A stretch of 64,000 nucleotides of DNA, taken from contig OZ244969.1 in the NCBI GenBank assembly GCA_965222725.1, forward strand, positions 4,650,001-4,714,000. Direction: 5' to 3'. The position numbers were made by a program, and so were the translations under genes. This document shows, one piece after another, positions 34,795 to 43,443 of the stretch. The notes beneath the pieces are model-generated. The model worked only from the letters and a program-made list of their open reading frames with translations, was not told the origin of the DNA and ran no database searches. The first letter of the stretch is position 1. Every line of letters begins with the position of its first letter. This DNA comes from GCA-2748575 sp965222725 (GTDB lineage Bacteria > Pseudomonadota > Gammaproteobacteria > Pseudomonadales > Ketobacteraceae).

Positions 34795-35320
34795 AACTTT
34801 TATCCGCCAACTGGAAAGCAACGGCGCCCGGGTATGGCAAACATCGGAAGCTGCGCTTGGGGAATCCATCCATTCGGCGCTGGCTGCTCTGCTAACAAAT
34901 TCAGAATCGGAAACCAGCCGGCTACCGACTCTGGCAAGCTTTCTCGATCTTGATTTATCTTCCGCTGGAATCACGCTGGAAAAGCAAGTCCCGGATGGCA
35001 ATACAATTGCCGGGCTGTCGCGGGCGGCGCTGGGGATTTGTGAAACCGGCACCCTGGCGCTGATCGCTTCCCCGGTAAACCCCACTTCACTGAACTTTGT
35101 GGTGGATTATCACCTGGTGATTGTTGATGAACAGACGCTGGTGAACAATCTGGCAGAAGCCATGACAACACTCACCGAAGCAAATGCCTGGAACGCCCGG
35201 GGTGTTAATTTTGTTTCCGGCCCGTCCCGCACGGCAGACATTGAACAAACCATTCAGCTGGGTGCCCATGGCCCCAGGCATTTGCTGGTGTTTCTGGTGA
35301 ACCGCGACAAAGCCGCCTAG
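34781..35320 (+). CDS. lutC: L-lactate utilisation protein LutC (YkgG-like)
   Basis: 179-residue LUD-domain subunit of the lactate oxidation complex. Its second half, GICETGTLALIASP, NFVVDYHLVIV and NFVSGPSRTADIE, is the conserved LutC core. The first half is less conserved. Its stop TAG shares the palindrome CTAG with the stop of the convergent unknown gene, a 4-bp tail-to-tail overlap. Confidence 0.92.
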   Translation: MTRVETFIRQLESNGARVWQTSEAALGESIHSALAALLTNSESETSRLPTLASFLDLDLSSAGITLEKQVPDGNTIAGLSRAALGICETGTLALIASPVNPTSLNFVVDYHLVIVDEQTLVNNLAEAMTTLTEANAWNARGVNFVSGPSRTADIEQTIQLGAHGPRHLLVFLVNRDKAA

Positions 35321-36612
35321 TTCAGCACCACCACCTGCTCTATCTGCCGTTTGGGCAGATAAATATCCATAAAGCCCTCATCCATGGACTGATGCAACAC
35401 CAGCTGAGAGCGTTCTACCTGGCTCAGCAAGCCTTCCCGGGTTTTGCCTTCACTGGAAGTAACCTTGATCCGTTTGCCAATCAACAGTTCATATTCGGCA
35501 CCGCCAAAAATATCTTCCGGTTCTGTCTCGGGCGCTTTGGGGCCCGCAGCAGGCGGACGCCGCATCAGGGTTTTGATAGCCAGGGTCAGATCGTCCGTGG
35601 AATGGGTATCAACGGTCCAGCCCTGCTCCCCTTTGAACAGATCCAGGGTAATGGTATGCACACTGTTATCAATCAGTTTCAGCTGGGCAATGGTTTTACC
35701 GGCCGGCACGGCCATATGGGCCAGGTAGTGAGTATCCATAAAACTCACATCTCTTACGGCTTGTTTAAACCGGGTTTCCAGGTGCTGATTGGCCACGTAT
35801 TCGATGGTATCCACTGAATCATGAAAGCGGTCCACTTCGCTGCCGGAAAACCGCAACCGGCTGGTATAGCTTTCAAAGTTACCGGCAATAAAATCCCGTT
35901 TTTCATTGGGAAGCAGCAAACGTACAAAACCGGACACTTCGTTATCCCGGCGATCAGTCAGCACCAGTTCCAGCCAATAACCCTGGTCAAAAACCCGGGT
36001 TTTGAGTTTGCCGGAACGGGCGTCGTAACGGGACACATGAATAATCGGCGACTTTGCTGTGGTGGGATTCACATTCAACTCCCAGCGATCATCCACATCA
36101 TATTCGGTAATGCCCAGAAAAATGGCCACTTCCCGCTGGGGATAAAAGCCGTCGCCTTTCTTGAAGCGCAGAATGCCGTCCACCAGCTCCACTGATTCAA
36201 TACGGATGGGGTCGCCAAACAGGCGGCCACCCATCACTCCGTCAATCCGGCCGATATAGGGTTTTATCTGGCGGGTGGAAGCAAACTCCTCCACAACCAC
36301 ATCCAGTGGCCGGTTCTGGGACGCGGGCGCCACCACATCACGTAGCCCCGCCACAAAGGTATTATCGAACTGATGGGGATGCGCCCGCAGCACCAGCAAG
36401 CCACCCACCACCACCAGGGCAAGCCCTACGGAATGGGCCGTGAACAAAGGCCAGCGACGGTGCCAGTAAATGGTGTAATACACCATGGCAATGGGTGGCA
36501 CAAACACACTCACCCAGGCCCATACGGGCGATTTGCCGTAAGCATCACGAAGATAAATAATTGTCGCCACCAGATACAGTGACAAACCACCAACAAAAAC
36601 TACCGCTTCCAT
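35317..36612 (-). CDS. Membrane-anchored protein of unknown function
   Basis: About 431 residues from the ATG at 36612; the open frame continues further up, but the hydrophobic MEAVVFVGGLSLYLVATII start is the most natural. Three N-terminal transmembrane helices, roughly residues 3-22, 31-50 and 59-75, precede a soluble domain of about 350 residues rich in beta-type segments (VEEFASTRQIKPYIGRIDG, LVLTDRRDNEVSGFVRLLL) and ending EGFMDIYLPKRQIEQVVVLN. A linker rich in P/A/E (RRPPAAGPKAPETEPEDIF) splits off the last 70 residues. I do not recognise the family. Confidence 0.65.
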   Translation of the reverse strand: MEAVVFVGGLSLYLVATIIYLRDAYGKSPVWAWVSVFVPPIAMVYYTIYWHRRWPLFTAHSVGLALVVVGGLLVLRAHPHQFDNTFVAGLRDVVAPASQNRPLDVVVEEFASTRQIKPYIGRIDGVMGGRLFGDPIRIESVELVDGILRFKKGDGFYPQREVAIFLGITEYDVDDRWELNVNPTTAKSPIIHVSRYDARSGKLKTRVFDQGYWLELVLTDRRDNEVSGFVRLLLPNEKRDFIAGNFESYTSRLRFSGSEVDRFHDSVDTIEYVANQHLETRFKQAVRDVSFMDTHYLAHMAVPAGKTIAQLKLIDNSVHTITLDLFKGEQGWTVDTHSTDDLTLAIKTLMRRPPAAGPKAPETEPEDIFGGAEYELLIGKRIKVTSSEGKTREGLLSQVERSQLVLHQSMDEGFMDIYLPKRQIEQVVVLN

Positions 36613-36769
36613 TCCGGAGACTCTTTCGCCGACCTGTAGTAAACATAAAAAGTAAACAGAAAATCTACCGCCTGAACCGGTCATCAGGCTCAGGGGATTC
36701 AAACGGGAAGGATTATCTATCAAAGGCGGCCTGTCTGTGAAGCAGGCCGCGAAACCGTTAAATCAAGCG

Positions 36770-37201
36770 TTAATCGAGCAACAGATGCGCCCGGGCGGTA
36801 CACACCGGCTGGGATTTTTTGGTCTGCCACACAGTGACTGCCACATTGGCCAGGCGCCTGCCCATTCGCAGGATACGGCATTCCGCATAGGTATCCCGAT
36901 AATGCCCTGCACTCAGGTAGTCGATGGACAGGTCAATAATCTTGGGGAAGCGCGGCTCTTCCATAAACATGATCACGTACAAAATGGCGGAGTGCTCGAT
37001 AAAGCCCCCCAGTACACCGCCATGAATAGCCGGCAGCGTGGGGTTGCCGATATTGGATTCCAGGGGCGGCAAGTGAAAAGTGACTTCATCCCCGGCACAA
37101 AAACAGCGTACACCGATCGTTTCCGCATAGGGAACCTCCCGTACCAGATCATCGTAATTATTGATTTTGCGACATTCCTGCAACACATCAATCAAACTCA
37201 T
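36770..37201 (-). CDS. PaaI-type hotdog thioesterase 2
   Basis: 143-residue hotdog protein. The active-site region is LPAIHGGVLGGFIEHSAILY, with HGG in the usual place and a glutamate in FIEHS. It is translationally coupled to the preceding hotdog gene by an ATGA overlap at 37198-37201. Two different hotdog proteins expressed together suggest a heteromeric thioesterase, but each could also act alone. Substrate is unknown; short or medium acyl-CoA is likely. Confidence 0.82.
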   Translation of the reverse strand: MSLIDVLQECRKINNYDDLVREVPYAETIGVRCFCAGDEVTFHLPPLESNIGNPTLPAIHGGVLGGFIEHSAILYVIMFMEEPRFPKIIDLSIDYLSAGHYRDTYAECRILRMGRRLANVAVTVWQTKKSQPVCTARAHLLLD

Positions 37202-37800
37202 GATTCACCTCCCTGGGCCTGCTGTTTCTTTTTGGCATCCCACAGGGCTTTACCCAGCCCCATGCGCATAAAGGTGGCCACGCAATTGGCGATGGGTTTA
37301 TCCGGTGAATCCTGGTATGCCACCCCCCGGGTAAAGACCACGCTTTTGGTGGTACGGTAGGTTTCTGCCAGTGCATACACTTCGCGGTTGGGTTCTGCGG
37401 CACGCATATAATCGATGCGTAAATCAACGGTGGGCGCGATATCCCGTTCCGGCACAATGGAACGGATGGCCGCCATACCCAGAGTCTGGTCCATCAGGGT
37501 GGTGATGGCGCCGCCATGGATTACGCCCGTTTCAGGATTGCCGATAATGCTGCGGGAATACGGCAGCTTCATGATCAGGCCATTGGGAGTAATTTCCACC
37601 AGTTCCAGTCCCAGCAAATTGCTGTGTTTAATGCCCGACATAAAACGGCGCATCATTTTCTCGATTTTTTCCAAGGGTACTGATTCCGGCGTTGTATTTT
37701 CCGGAGCGTCGCCCGCCCTGTTGTTACTATCGTTGTTACCAGCTTTGTTACCAGCTTTGTTACCAGCGTTGTCGCTATTGCTGTTATCAGAATCCGTCAT
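37198..37800 (-). CDS. PaaI-type hotdog thioesterase 1, low-complexity N-terminus
   Basis: 200 residues. The first 40 are Asn/Asp/Gly/Ser-rich and encoded in part by three 12-bp tandem repeats (37735-37770). A hotdog domain follows with GNPETGVIHGGAITTLMDQTLG; the aspartate of LMDQ is the usual general base of PaaI enzymes. It overlaps the second hotdog gene (ATGA), and the two form a bicistronic unit. Substrate unknown. The tail may be an appendage without catalytic role. Confidence 0.82.
   Translation of the reverse strand: MTDSDNSNSDNAGNKAGNKAGNNDSNNRAGDAPENTTPESVPLEKIEKMMRRFMSGIKHSNLLGLELVEITPNGLIMKLPYSRSIIGNPETGVIHGGAITTLMDQTLGMAAIRSIVPERDIAPTVDLRIDYMRAAEPNREVYALAETYRTTKSVVFTRGVAYQDSPDKPIANCVATFMRMGLGKALWDAKKKQQAQGGES
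37735..37770 (-). repeat. Three 12-bp tandem repeats in a thioesterase gene
   Basis: GTTACCAGCTTT, GTTACCAGCTTT and GTTACCAGCGTT (plus-strand reading) lie in frame in the N-terminal tail, giving the repeated NKAG-type peptide. Confidence 0.85.
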
Positions 37801-37842
37801 AGATCACCTTTCGGCAGGTAAGTTGGTGTAAACAGGCCTTTG

Positions 37843-38535
37843 TCAGCTTTTCTTCATTGCTCTGAGCACTCTGGATTTGAATTCCCTGCGGAATAACACC
37901 GCCACTACCCAGGCCGACAGCAGAATGAACAACCAGGGGTGTACAAACCACACCAGATAAGACAGCGCAAAATAATAGGACCTTAGCCCCAGATTGAAGG
38001 CGTGTGCCGCCCGGGAAATAACATGGGCCGCGTGTTCCGGCAGGCTTTTATCCGTATCGCCGTTTTTAAAGGGAGCCGATCCCACAATCACGCAGGCAAA
38101 ACCGTATTGCCGTAACGACCAGGTGAATTTGAAAAACGCGTAAATAAAAATTCCGCCCAGTATCACCAGCTTCAACTGCAATACCTGTTTTGAAGTATGC
38201 ACCATCCAGGGAATATCGTTGGTGGCGCCCTGAAATTTATCCACGGCCCCCAGGGCGGTCATTACACCAGCAAGGATAATCAGGGTAGAAGATGCAAAGA
38301 AGGAAACATTTCGCTCCAGATTGGCTAACAGGCTGGCATCTGCCACACGGTTTTCCCGCGCAATCATCTGCTCCATCCAGCGAACCCGGTGACGATGCAA
38401 TACGTTACTCAGGCAGGGTTTGGTGGCCGCGCGCTTTTCAGCATAAAACGCATAACCAAACCAGCAGGTAAAAAACCAGGCCAGCGCAATTAAATCGACA
38501 GGGTTTAAATCCAGTGGGGAGATATCTGTTAACAT
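37843..38535 (-). CDS. DUF599-type integral membrane protein
   Basis: About 230 residues from the ATG at 38535, which has AGGA 5 nt upstream. Four or five transmembrane segments are visible, around residues 10-28 (LIALAWFFTCWFGYAFYA), 82-105, 120-142 and 184-220. The R/H-rich cytoplasmic loop HRHRVRWMEQMIARENRVAD after the first helix is typical of DUF599 proteins, whose function is unknown. It is divergent from the transporter gene on the plus strand. Confidence 0.8.
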   Translation of the reverse strand: MLTDISPLDLNPVDLIALAWFFTCWFGYAFYAEKRAATKPCLSNVLHRHRVRWMEQMIARENRVADASLLANLERNVSFFASSTLIILAGVMTALGAVDKFQGATNDIPWMVHTSKQVLQLKLVILGGIFIYAFFKFTWSLRQYGFACVIVGSAPFKNGDTDKSLPEHAAHVISRAAHAFNLGLRSYYFALSYLVWFVHPWLFILLSAWVVAVLFRREFKSRVLRAMKKS

Positions 38536-38663
38536 GGGGTCCTGATCTGACGGTAATCTGATTTGCCAGTGGTAAGAATCGTAAAACGTCCCGGGGCTTG
38601 TTCGCACTCTTCAGCCCTAATGATAACAGAGAATGGAAAATCCAGAGACAACAGGGTGAAGAC

Positions 38664-39524
38664 TTGAGCCACAATAAGACCGCAATCGCCGTTATCCTGG
38701 CTGTTCTCACCACTCTGGTGGGCACCCTGGCAGCCGCCAGTGCCAAATACCTGTCTGACGCGGTTCACCCCCACCTGATGGTATGTACCCAGTACCTGAT
38801 CTGCCTGCTCACCATGACCCCGTGGCTGATCAATCACGGATTTTCGGCACTTAAAACTGAAAAAACCGGTTTGCATTTATTGCGGGGCTTTTCCGGCTGG
38901 GCCTGTTTTTATACTTACTACTACGCCCTGGGCAAGATCCCGCTGGTGGATGCATCCCTGTTAAGAAACACCGCGCCTTTATGTGTTCCCTTTATTGTGA
39001 TGTTCTGGCTGCGCTACCCTATTTCACGATCCAACTGGCTGGGGCTGGCGGTAGGTTTTCTGGGGGTTGCCATTATTTTAAAGCCCACTCCCGAAGGCAT
39101 GAGCATGTGGCATTTTATCGGCTTCCTGTCCGGTGTCGGCCTTGCCATGTCCATGGTCACCACCAAGGAACTATCGCTCACAGAATCCAGTAACCGGATT
39201 CTGTTCTACTATTTTCTGATTTCCTTTTTACTGAGCCTGCCCTTTGCCATTTACCACTGGGAACCCGTGCCACTGGACAAGGTTCCCTTTCTGCTGTTTG
39301 TGGGCTTTTCCATTTTTATCACCATGAAGCTCTACACCCGCGCCTATGGCCTGGCACCCACCAGCATACTGGCACCTTTCAGTTATTTCGGGGTGGTGTT
39401 TGCCGGGCTATTCGGCTGGCTGATCTGGAACCATGTACCGGATCTGTTTACCTTTCTGGGCATTTTGCTGGTGATGATTGGTGGAGCCATTACTCTGATT
39501 TATTCAAAGCCTTTTAAGGGATAG
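38664..39524 (+). CDS. EamA/DMT-superfamily transporter
   Basis: 286 residues, ten hydrophobic helices arranged as two EamA repeats, a small-molecule exporter of the drug/metabolite type. The TTG at 38664 (reading MSHNKTAIAVILAV) has AGGG with a 7-nt spacer, which fits better than a start 66 nt upstream that would place it inside the divergent DUF599 promoter. Substrate cannot be read from the sequence. Confidence 0.8.
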   Translation: MSHNKTAIAVILAVLTTLVGTLAAASAKYLSDAVHPHLMVCTQYLICLLTMTPWLINHGFSALKTEKTGLHLLRGFSGWACFYTYYYALGKIPLVDASLLRNTAPLCVPFIVMFWLRYPISRSNWLGLAVGFLGVAIILKPTPEGMSMWHFIGFLSGVGLAMSMVTTKELSLTESSNRILFYYFLISFLLSLPFAIYHWEPVPLDKVPFLLFVGFSIFITMKLYTRAYGLAPTSILAPFSYFGVVFAGLFGWLIWNHVPDLFTFLGILLVMIGGAITLIYSKPFKG

Positions 39525-39532
39525 AACAAAGC

Positions 39533-39551
39533 AAGGCAACCTCTGACCAAG
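39533..39551 (+). repeat. Degenerate copy of the 18-bp dispersed repeat
   Basis: AAGGCAACCTCTGACCAAG (39533-39551) matches GGAACCTCTGATCAAG with one inserted base and one substitution. It lies between two convergent genes. Confidence 0.35.
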
Positions 39552-39558
39552 CCCGGGA

Positions 39559-40410
39559 TTAAAGATTACCGCTGTCCCGGATGGCAAAGCCCCCACAGCC
39601 CTCCACGCCCAGCGATTCCGCCAGATAAGGCAACACGGTTTTTGCTTGCTCCTGCAGCTGCCATGGGGGGTTAATCACAAAAAGTCCACTGCCGTACATA
39701 CCTTCGGTACTGGGGCGGTCATCCACGCACAGGCGCAAGTCCAGCCACTTCATACCCTCCAGTTTCAGAATGCGTTCCTGAAAATTCACGTTATCCAGGT
39801 GCGACAACAAGGGGTACCAGAGGGCGAACACCCCCACTTCAAAACGCTTGACCGCATCCGGCAACACTTTCAGCGCTTTGCCGTAATCGGATTTAATCTC
39901 GTAGGAAGGATCAATCATCACCAGCGCCCGGCGTGTCGGTGGCGGGAGCAACGCCTTGAGCCCGGCAAAGCCATCGGACACTTCCACCTGAACGCGTCGA
40001 TCGCCCTTCATATGCTGAATCAGCTTTTTGGAATCGGCGGTGTGCAGCTCAAAAAGACGAAGCTTATCCTGGGCACGGGTCATTGACTGGGCAATTTTCG
40101 GAGAGCCCGGGTAACCGTTCAAACCATTGTTTTTTGACAGGCCGCCCAGGGTTTTCACTAACTCCACGTAGCTACCGAGCGATTCCGGCAGATCTGACTT
40201 ACCCAGCAATGGCCCGATTCCCTGCTGGTATTCCTTGTTCTTGCGGCTGTAGGCATCACTCAGGTGATAGAAACCGGCGCCGGAATGCGTATCTATATAC
40301 CAGTAAGGCTTATCCTTGCGATTCAGATAATCCAGCATGGTCACCTGCGACCAATGTTTAAGAACATCCCCATGGTTGCCGGCATGGAAACTGTGGCGGT
40401 AACTCAGCAT
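39559..40410 (-). CDS. rlmJ: 23S rRNA (adenine(2030)-N6)-methyltransferase RlmJ
   Basis: 283 residues. The N-terminus MLSYRHSFHAGNHGDVLKH is the recognisable RlmJ opening, so the ATG at 40410 is chosen over one 6 nt upstream. THSGAGFY near residue 43 is the SAM-binding loop; the catalytic motif reads DPSY in VMIDPSYE where the enzyme family usually has DPPY. NPPW occurs later. It should methylate A2030 of 23S rRNA. Confidence 0.93.
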   Translation of the reverse strand: MLSYRHSFHAGNHGDVLKHWSQVTMLDYLNRKDKPYWYIDTHSGAGFYHLSDAYSRKNKEYQQGIGPLLGKSDLPESLGSYVELVKTLGGLSKNNGLNGYPGSPKIAQSMTRAQDKLRLFELHTADSKKLIQHMKGDRRVQVEVSDGFAGLKALLPPPTRRALVMIDPSYEIKSDYGKALKVLPDAVKRFEVGVFALWYPLLSHLDNVNFQERILKLEGMKWLDLRLCVDDRPSTEGMYGSGLFVINPPWQLQEQAKTVLPYLAESLGVEGCGGFAIRDSGNL

Positions 40411-40730
40411 AGTCAATCTCGATAGTCGATAAGTGATAAAAACAGGGAAATGCGCTGCGTAAACAGCAGCCTGTTGGCAGGCCGGATGCCGCTATTGTCG
40501 GCGAATGAGCCGCCATTCTAGCGCGAAATATGCCGAACGACACCCTATTCAGCTTAGGGCTCAACTGCTAAGCTACTGAATTTGCGAAAACAAACTCAAA
40601 GGTTGGGGGAATTTACGTTCCGTAACCCACATCTTATTGCTTTTCGCCTTTTACATGGTACGATGGTACCACTTTTAATAAAACCTCATTCCGCAAGGAT
40701 CATAAAGGGTAAAACGAGAGTCCTGAATTC
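40411..40730 (+). other. 320-bp gene-free region with candidate promoter and operator
   Basis: No gene is visible between rlmJ and the PLP-enzyme operon. On the plus strand TTGCTT (40637-40642) and TACGAT (40659-40664) are spaced 16 bp as a possible promoter. Overlapping the -10 is the inverted repeat TGGTAC-N4-GTACCA (40656-40671), of the TGGT/ACCA form used by many GntR-family repressors. The remaining sequence shows nothing I can assign. Confidence 0.4.
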
Positions 40731-41933
40731 ATGGCAACGCTCAAGGCAAAACAACGATACCAGAACTACCAGCGCGCCATTGCCGGCCAGTCCCTGCCAC
40801 TGGCCTGGATCGACATGGATCTGTTGGATCAGAATATCCGCGATATCAAAGCAAGGGCCCGTTCCATGCCCATTCGCATTGCATCCAAATCCGTGCGCTG
40901 TGAACACATTCTCAACTACATACTGTCGTCTGATTCCCAGTTTCAGGGGCTGATGTGCTATCACGCCCGCGAAGCCGCCTACCTGGCCGGAAAAGGCTTT
41001 GATGACCTGCTGATTGCCTACCCCACCATGGACCGCAACAGCATCAATGCGGCGCTGGATGAAGTAGCCAAAGGCAAGTCCATTTATTTCATGATTGACG
41101 GCATCGAACAGTCTTCACTGATCAACCAGCTGGCTAAAGACAAATCCGTTACTGCCAAACTCTGCATCGATCTGGATATGTCGGTACAGTTTCCCGGCCT
41201 TTATTTTGGCGTATACCGCAGCCCGGTACGGGGCGCGGAAGATGCCGTAGAGGTTTTCAGCCAGGTGAAAAAACTGGGCAACGTACGCCTGTGCGCCCTG
41301 ATGGGCTACGAAGCACAAATTGCCGGATTGGGTGACCAACTGCCCGGCAAAGCCCTGGAAAACCCGGTGGTAAAACGCCTTAAGGAGCATACGGTTCCCC
41401 TGATTGCCAAACGTCGTGAGCAAACTGTGCTGGCGTTAAAAAATGAAGGGGTTGAATTTGAACTGGTGAACGGTGGCGGTACCGGCAGTATCGAAACCAC
41501 CATACAGGAAGATGTGGTTACCGAAGTTACCGTGGGCAGCGGCTTCTACTCCCCTCATCTGTTTGACTATTACAGTCATTTCCAGCACCAGCCCGCTGCC
41601 GGCTTTGCCCTGGAAATCGTACGCCAGCCCACCAAAAACCGCTTTACCTGTGCCGGTGGCGGCTACGTGGCTTCCGGCGCCTGCGATCCTGTCAGGCTGC
41701 CTGTGCCGCATCTGCCTGCCAAAATCAAACTGGAAAAAAACGAAGGCGTGGGCGAGGTACAAACCCCCATACGCTACAAAGGTAAAGAACTGGCTATCGG
41801 CAGCCCCGTGTTTTTCCGCCACTGCAAGGCCGGCGAAATATGCGAACGTTTTAATGAAATGCACCTGATCCGCGGTAATGAACTGGTGGACACCGTAAAA
41901 ACCTATCGCGGGTTTGGGCAATGTTTTGAGTGA
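40731..41933 (+). CDS. Fold-type III PLP enzyme, amino acid aldolase/deaminase-like
   Basis: 400 residues. N-terminal alanine-racemase-type barrel with the PLP lysine at K53 in RIASKSVR, GGGTGS for phosphate binding (VNGGGTGSIE) and a C-terminal domain with FFRHCKAGEICERFNE. The layout is that of D-threonine aldolase/D-serine dehydratase-like proteins, which use PLP and a metal ion on D-amino acids. No nearby gene settles the substrate. It is the first gene of a plus-strand set with a GMC oxidoreductase, a small protein and an aldehyde dehydrogenase; the 82-nt gap to the next gene makes shared transcription likely but unproven. Confidence 0.75.
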   Translation: MATLKAKQRYQNYQRAIAGQSLPLAWIDMDLLDQNIRDIKARARSMPIRIASKSVRCEHILNYILSSDSQFQGLMCYHAREAAYLAGKGFDDLLIAYPTMDRNSINAALDEVAKGKSIYFMIDGIEQSSLINQLAKDKSVTAKLCIDLDMSVQFPGLYFGVYRSPVRGAEDAVEVFSQVKKLGNVRLCALMGYEAQIAGLGDQLPGKALENPVVKRLKEHTVPLIAKRREQTVLALKNEGVEFELVNGGGTGSIETTIQEDVVTEVTVGSGFYSPHLFDYYSHFQHQPAAGFALEIVRQPTKNRFTCAGGGYVASGACDPVRLPVPHLPAKIKLEKNEGVGEVQTPIRYKGKELAIGSPVFFRHCKAGEICERFNEMHLIRGNELVDTVKTYRGFGQCFE

Positions 41934-42015
41934 TGTTTTGAATAGTGTTTGAGTAAGGGATTACTCCGATTGTGAACTACCGTTTTTGAATTAACGATAC
42001 ATAAGGTTATTTATC

Positions 42016-43443
42016 ATGTCGCAGTTTTATGACTACATCATTGTGGGTTCCGGCGCTTCCGGGGGCGCCATGGCCTACTACCTTACCAAGGCAGGGGCAA
42101 AGGTTCTGATGCTGGAAGCCGGCAAGCGTTACGGCGCTAAAACCTTTTCTCCCAATGAGATGATTTCCAACGCCAACCTGATGTGGAGCGGCGGTACCGA
42201 CCTGACCACTGACGCAGCCACCGTTTTGTTGCGGGGAAAAGTAGTGGGTGGCGGTACTATTGTGAACCAGTGTCTGCTGGACCGCTTTGATGATGTGGCG
42301 CTGGACGACTGGAAAGCAGATTCCGATGTGCCTTTCTTCAGCAGCAGCGGCATGAAAGCGCATTACGACGAAGTAGAAAGCCAGCTGGACCTGTACCATC
42401 TGCAACGTTCCGACTGGAACCGCAATGCCGAAATTTATGTGGATGGTTTTAAAAAGCTGGGGATGGAATGGTCGCCCCTGCGCCGCGGCCAGAATAACTG
42501 TGGCAAAGGCAACGACTGCATGACCTGTCTGGGCGGCTGCCCGAGGGATTCCAAGCAAAGCACACTGGTGACATTTATCCCCAAGGCAGAAAAACAGGGC
42601 CTGGAACTGGTTTCCGAATTCAACGTGGCCGAAGTAGTCCATGGCAAAAATTTTGTCACCGTCACCGGCAGGCACCGTAACCAAGTTAAAACCTTTTATG
42701 CCGGCAAGTGTATTCTGTCCGCCGGTGCCCTGGGCACTACCCAGTTGTTGCTGAAATCCCAACTGGATAAACGCTTACCGGCCGTGGGCAAAAATTTCCA
42801 CTGCCACCCCCAGTTTATGAATATCGCTTTTTATAAAGACATTGTTGATTCCCACAAGGGTTCTTTCCAGTCGGTCAAATCCAGTGACCCCCGCTTCCGC
42901 GACTGGGGCTTTAAACTGGAAAACGTCTTTGCCGGCCCCATTGCGGCGGCCCTGCTCAAGCCCGGTTACGGCTTTGATCATCAGAACTATATGGCCCGCT
43001 ACCGCAACATGGCCTGTATTGAAGTGGCGGTACGGGATCAGGATCCCGGTCAGATTCGCCTGTCCAACAGCGGCCGTTTGGTGGTTACCAAAAACCTGTC
43101 CGACGCCGATCGCCAGCGCGCCGACAAAGGCAACCGGCTGGTGAAAGATCTGTTCCATGCCACCGGCGCCTATGAAGTTGTATCGTCGCCACTGCAAATC
43201 GGCCTGCACCTGATGGGCGGCGCCCGAATGGGCCGCAACGAAACCACATCTGTGGTTAACGAAGGTTTTAAAGTGCACGGCATGGAAAACCTGTACGTGG
43301 CGGATTCATCCCTGTTCCCCAATGCACCGGGCATTAACCCCATGCTCACCATACTGGCGCTGTCCAACCGGGCGTCCCAGGCCATACTGGCAGAAGCAGG
43401 ACAAAAGGAAACAAAAAACAAAGGCCGGGAGGTAACCGCATGA
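42016..43443 (+). CDS. GMC-family oxidoreductase with Cys-rich insert
   Basis: 475-residue FAD-dependent enzyme of the glucose-methanol-choline family. The ADP-binding motif GSGASGGAMA opens the protein, GGGTIVNQC follows, and the C-terminal region holds LGALGTTQ-type and PNAPGINPMLTILA segments with the active-site histidine region LHLMGGARMG. A Cys-rich segment, NNCGKGNDCMTCLGGC, lies around residue 160; similar Cys segments occur in long-chain fatty-alcohol oxidase relatives and may hold a metal centre. It probably oxidises an alcohol to an aldehyde, for which the downstream aldehyde dehydrogenase would be the next step. It overlaps the next gene by ATGA. Confidence 0.82.
   Translation: MSQFYDYIIVGSGASGGAMAYYLTKAGAKVLMLEAGKRYGAKTFSPNEMISNANLMWSGGTDLTTDAATVLLRGKVVGGGTIVNQCLLDRFDDVALDDWKADSDVPFFSSSGMKAHYDEVESQLDLYHLQRSDWNRNAEIYVDGFKKLGMEWSPLRRGQNNCGKGNDCMTCLGGCPRDSKQSTLVTFIPKAEKQGLELVSEFNVAEVVHGKNFVTVTGRHRNQVKTFYAGKCILSAGALGTTQLLLKSQLDKRLPAVGKNFHCHPQFMNIAFYKDIVDSHKGSFQSVKSSDPRFRDWGFKLENVFAGPIAAALLKPGYGFDHQNYMARYRNMACIEVAVRDQDPGQIRLSNSGRLVVTKNLSDADRQRADKGNRLVKDLFHATGAYEVVSSPLQIGLHLMGGARMGRNETTSVVNEGFKVHGMENLYVADSSLFPNAPGINPMLTILALSNRASQAILAEAGQKETKNKGREVTA

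Noticed and set aside
42007..42762. 251-codon open frame on the minus strand opposite the GMC oxidoreductase
   Set aside because: Mirror of the FAD-binding half of a real gene, with no independent ribosome site or family match.
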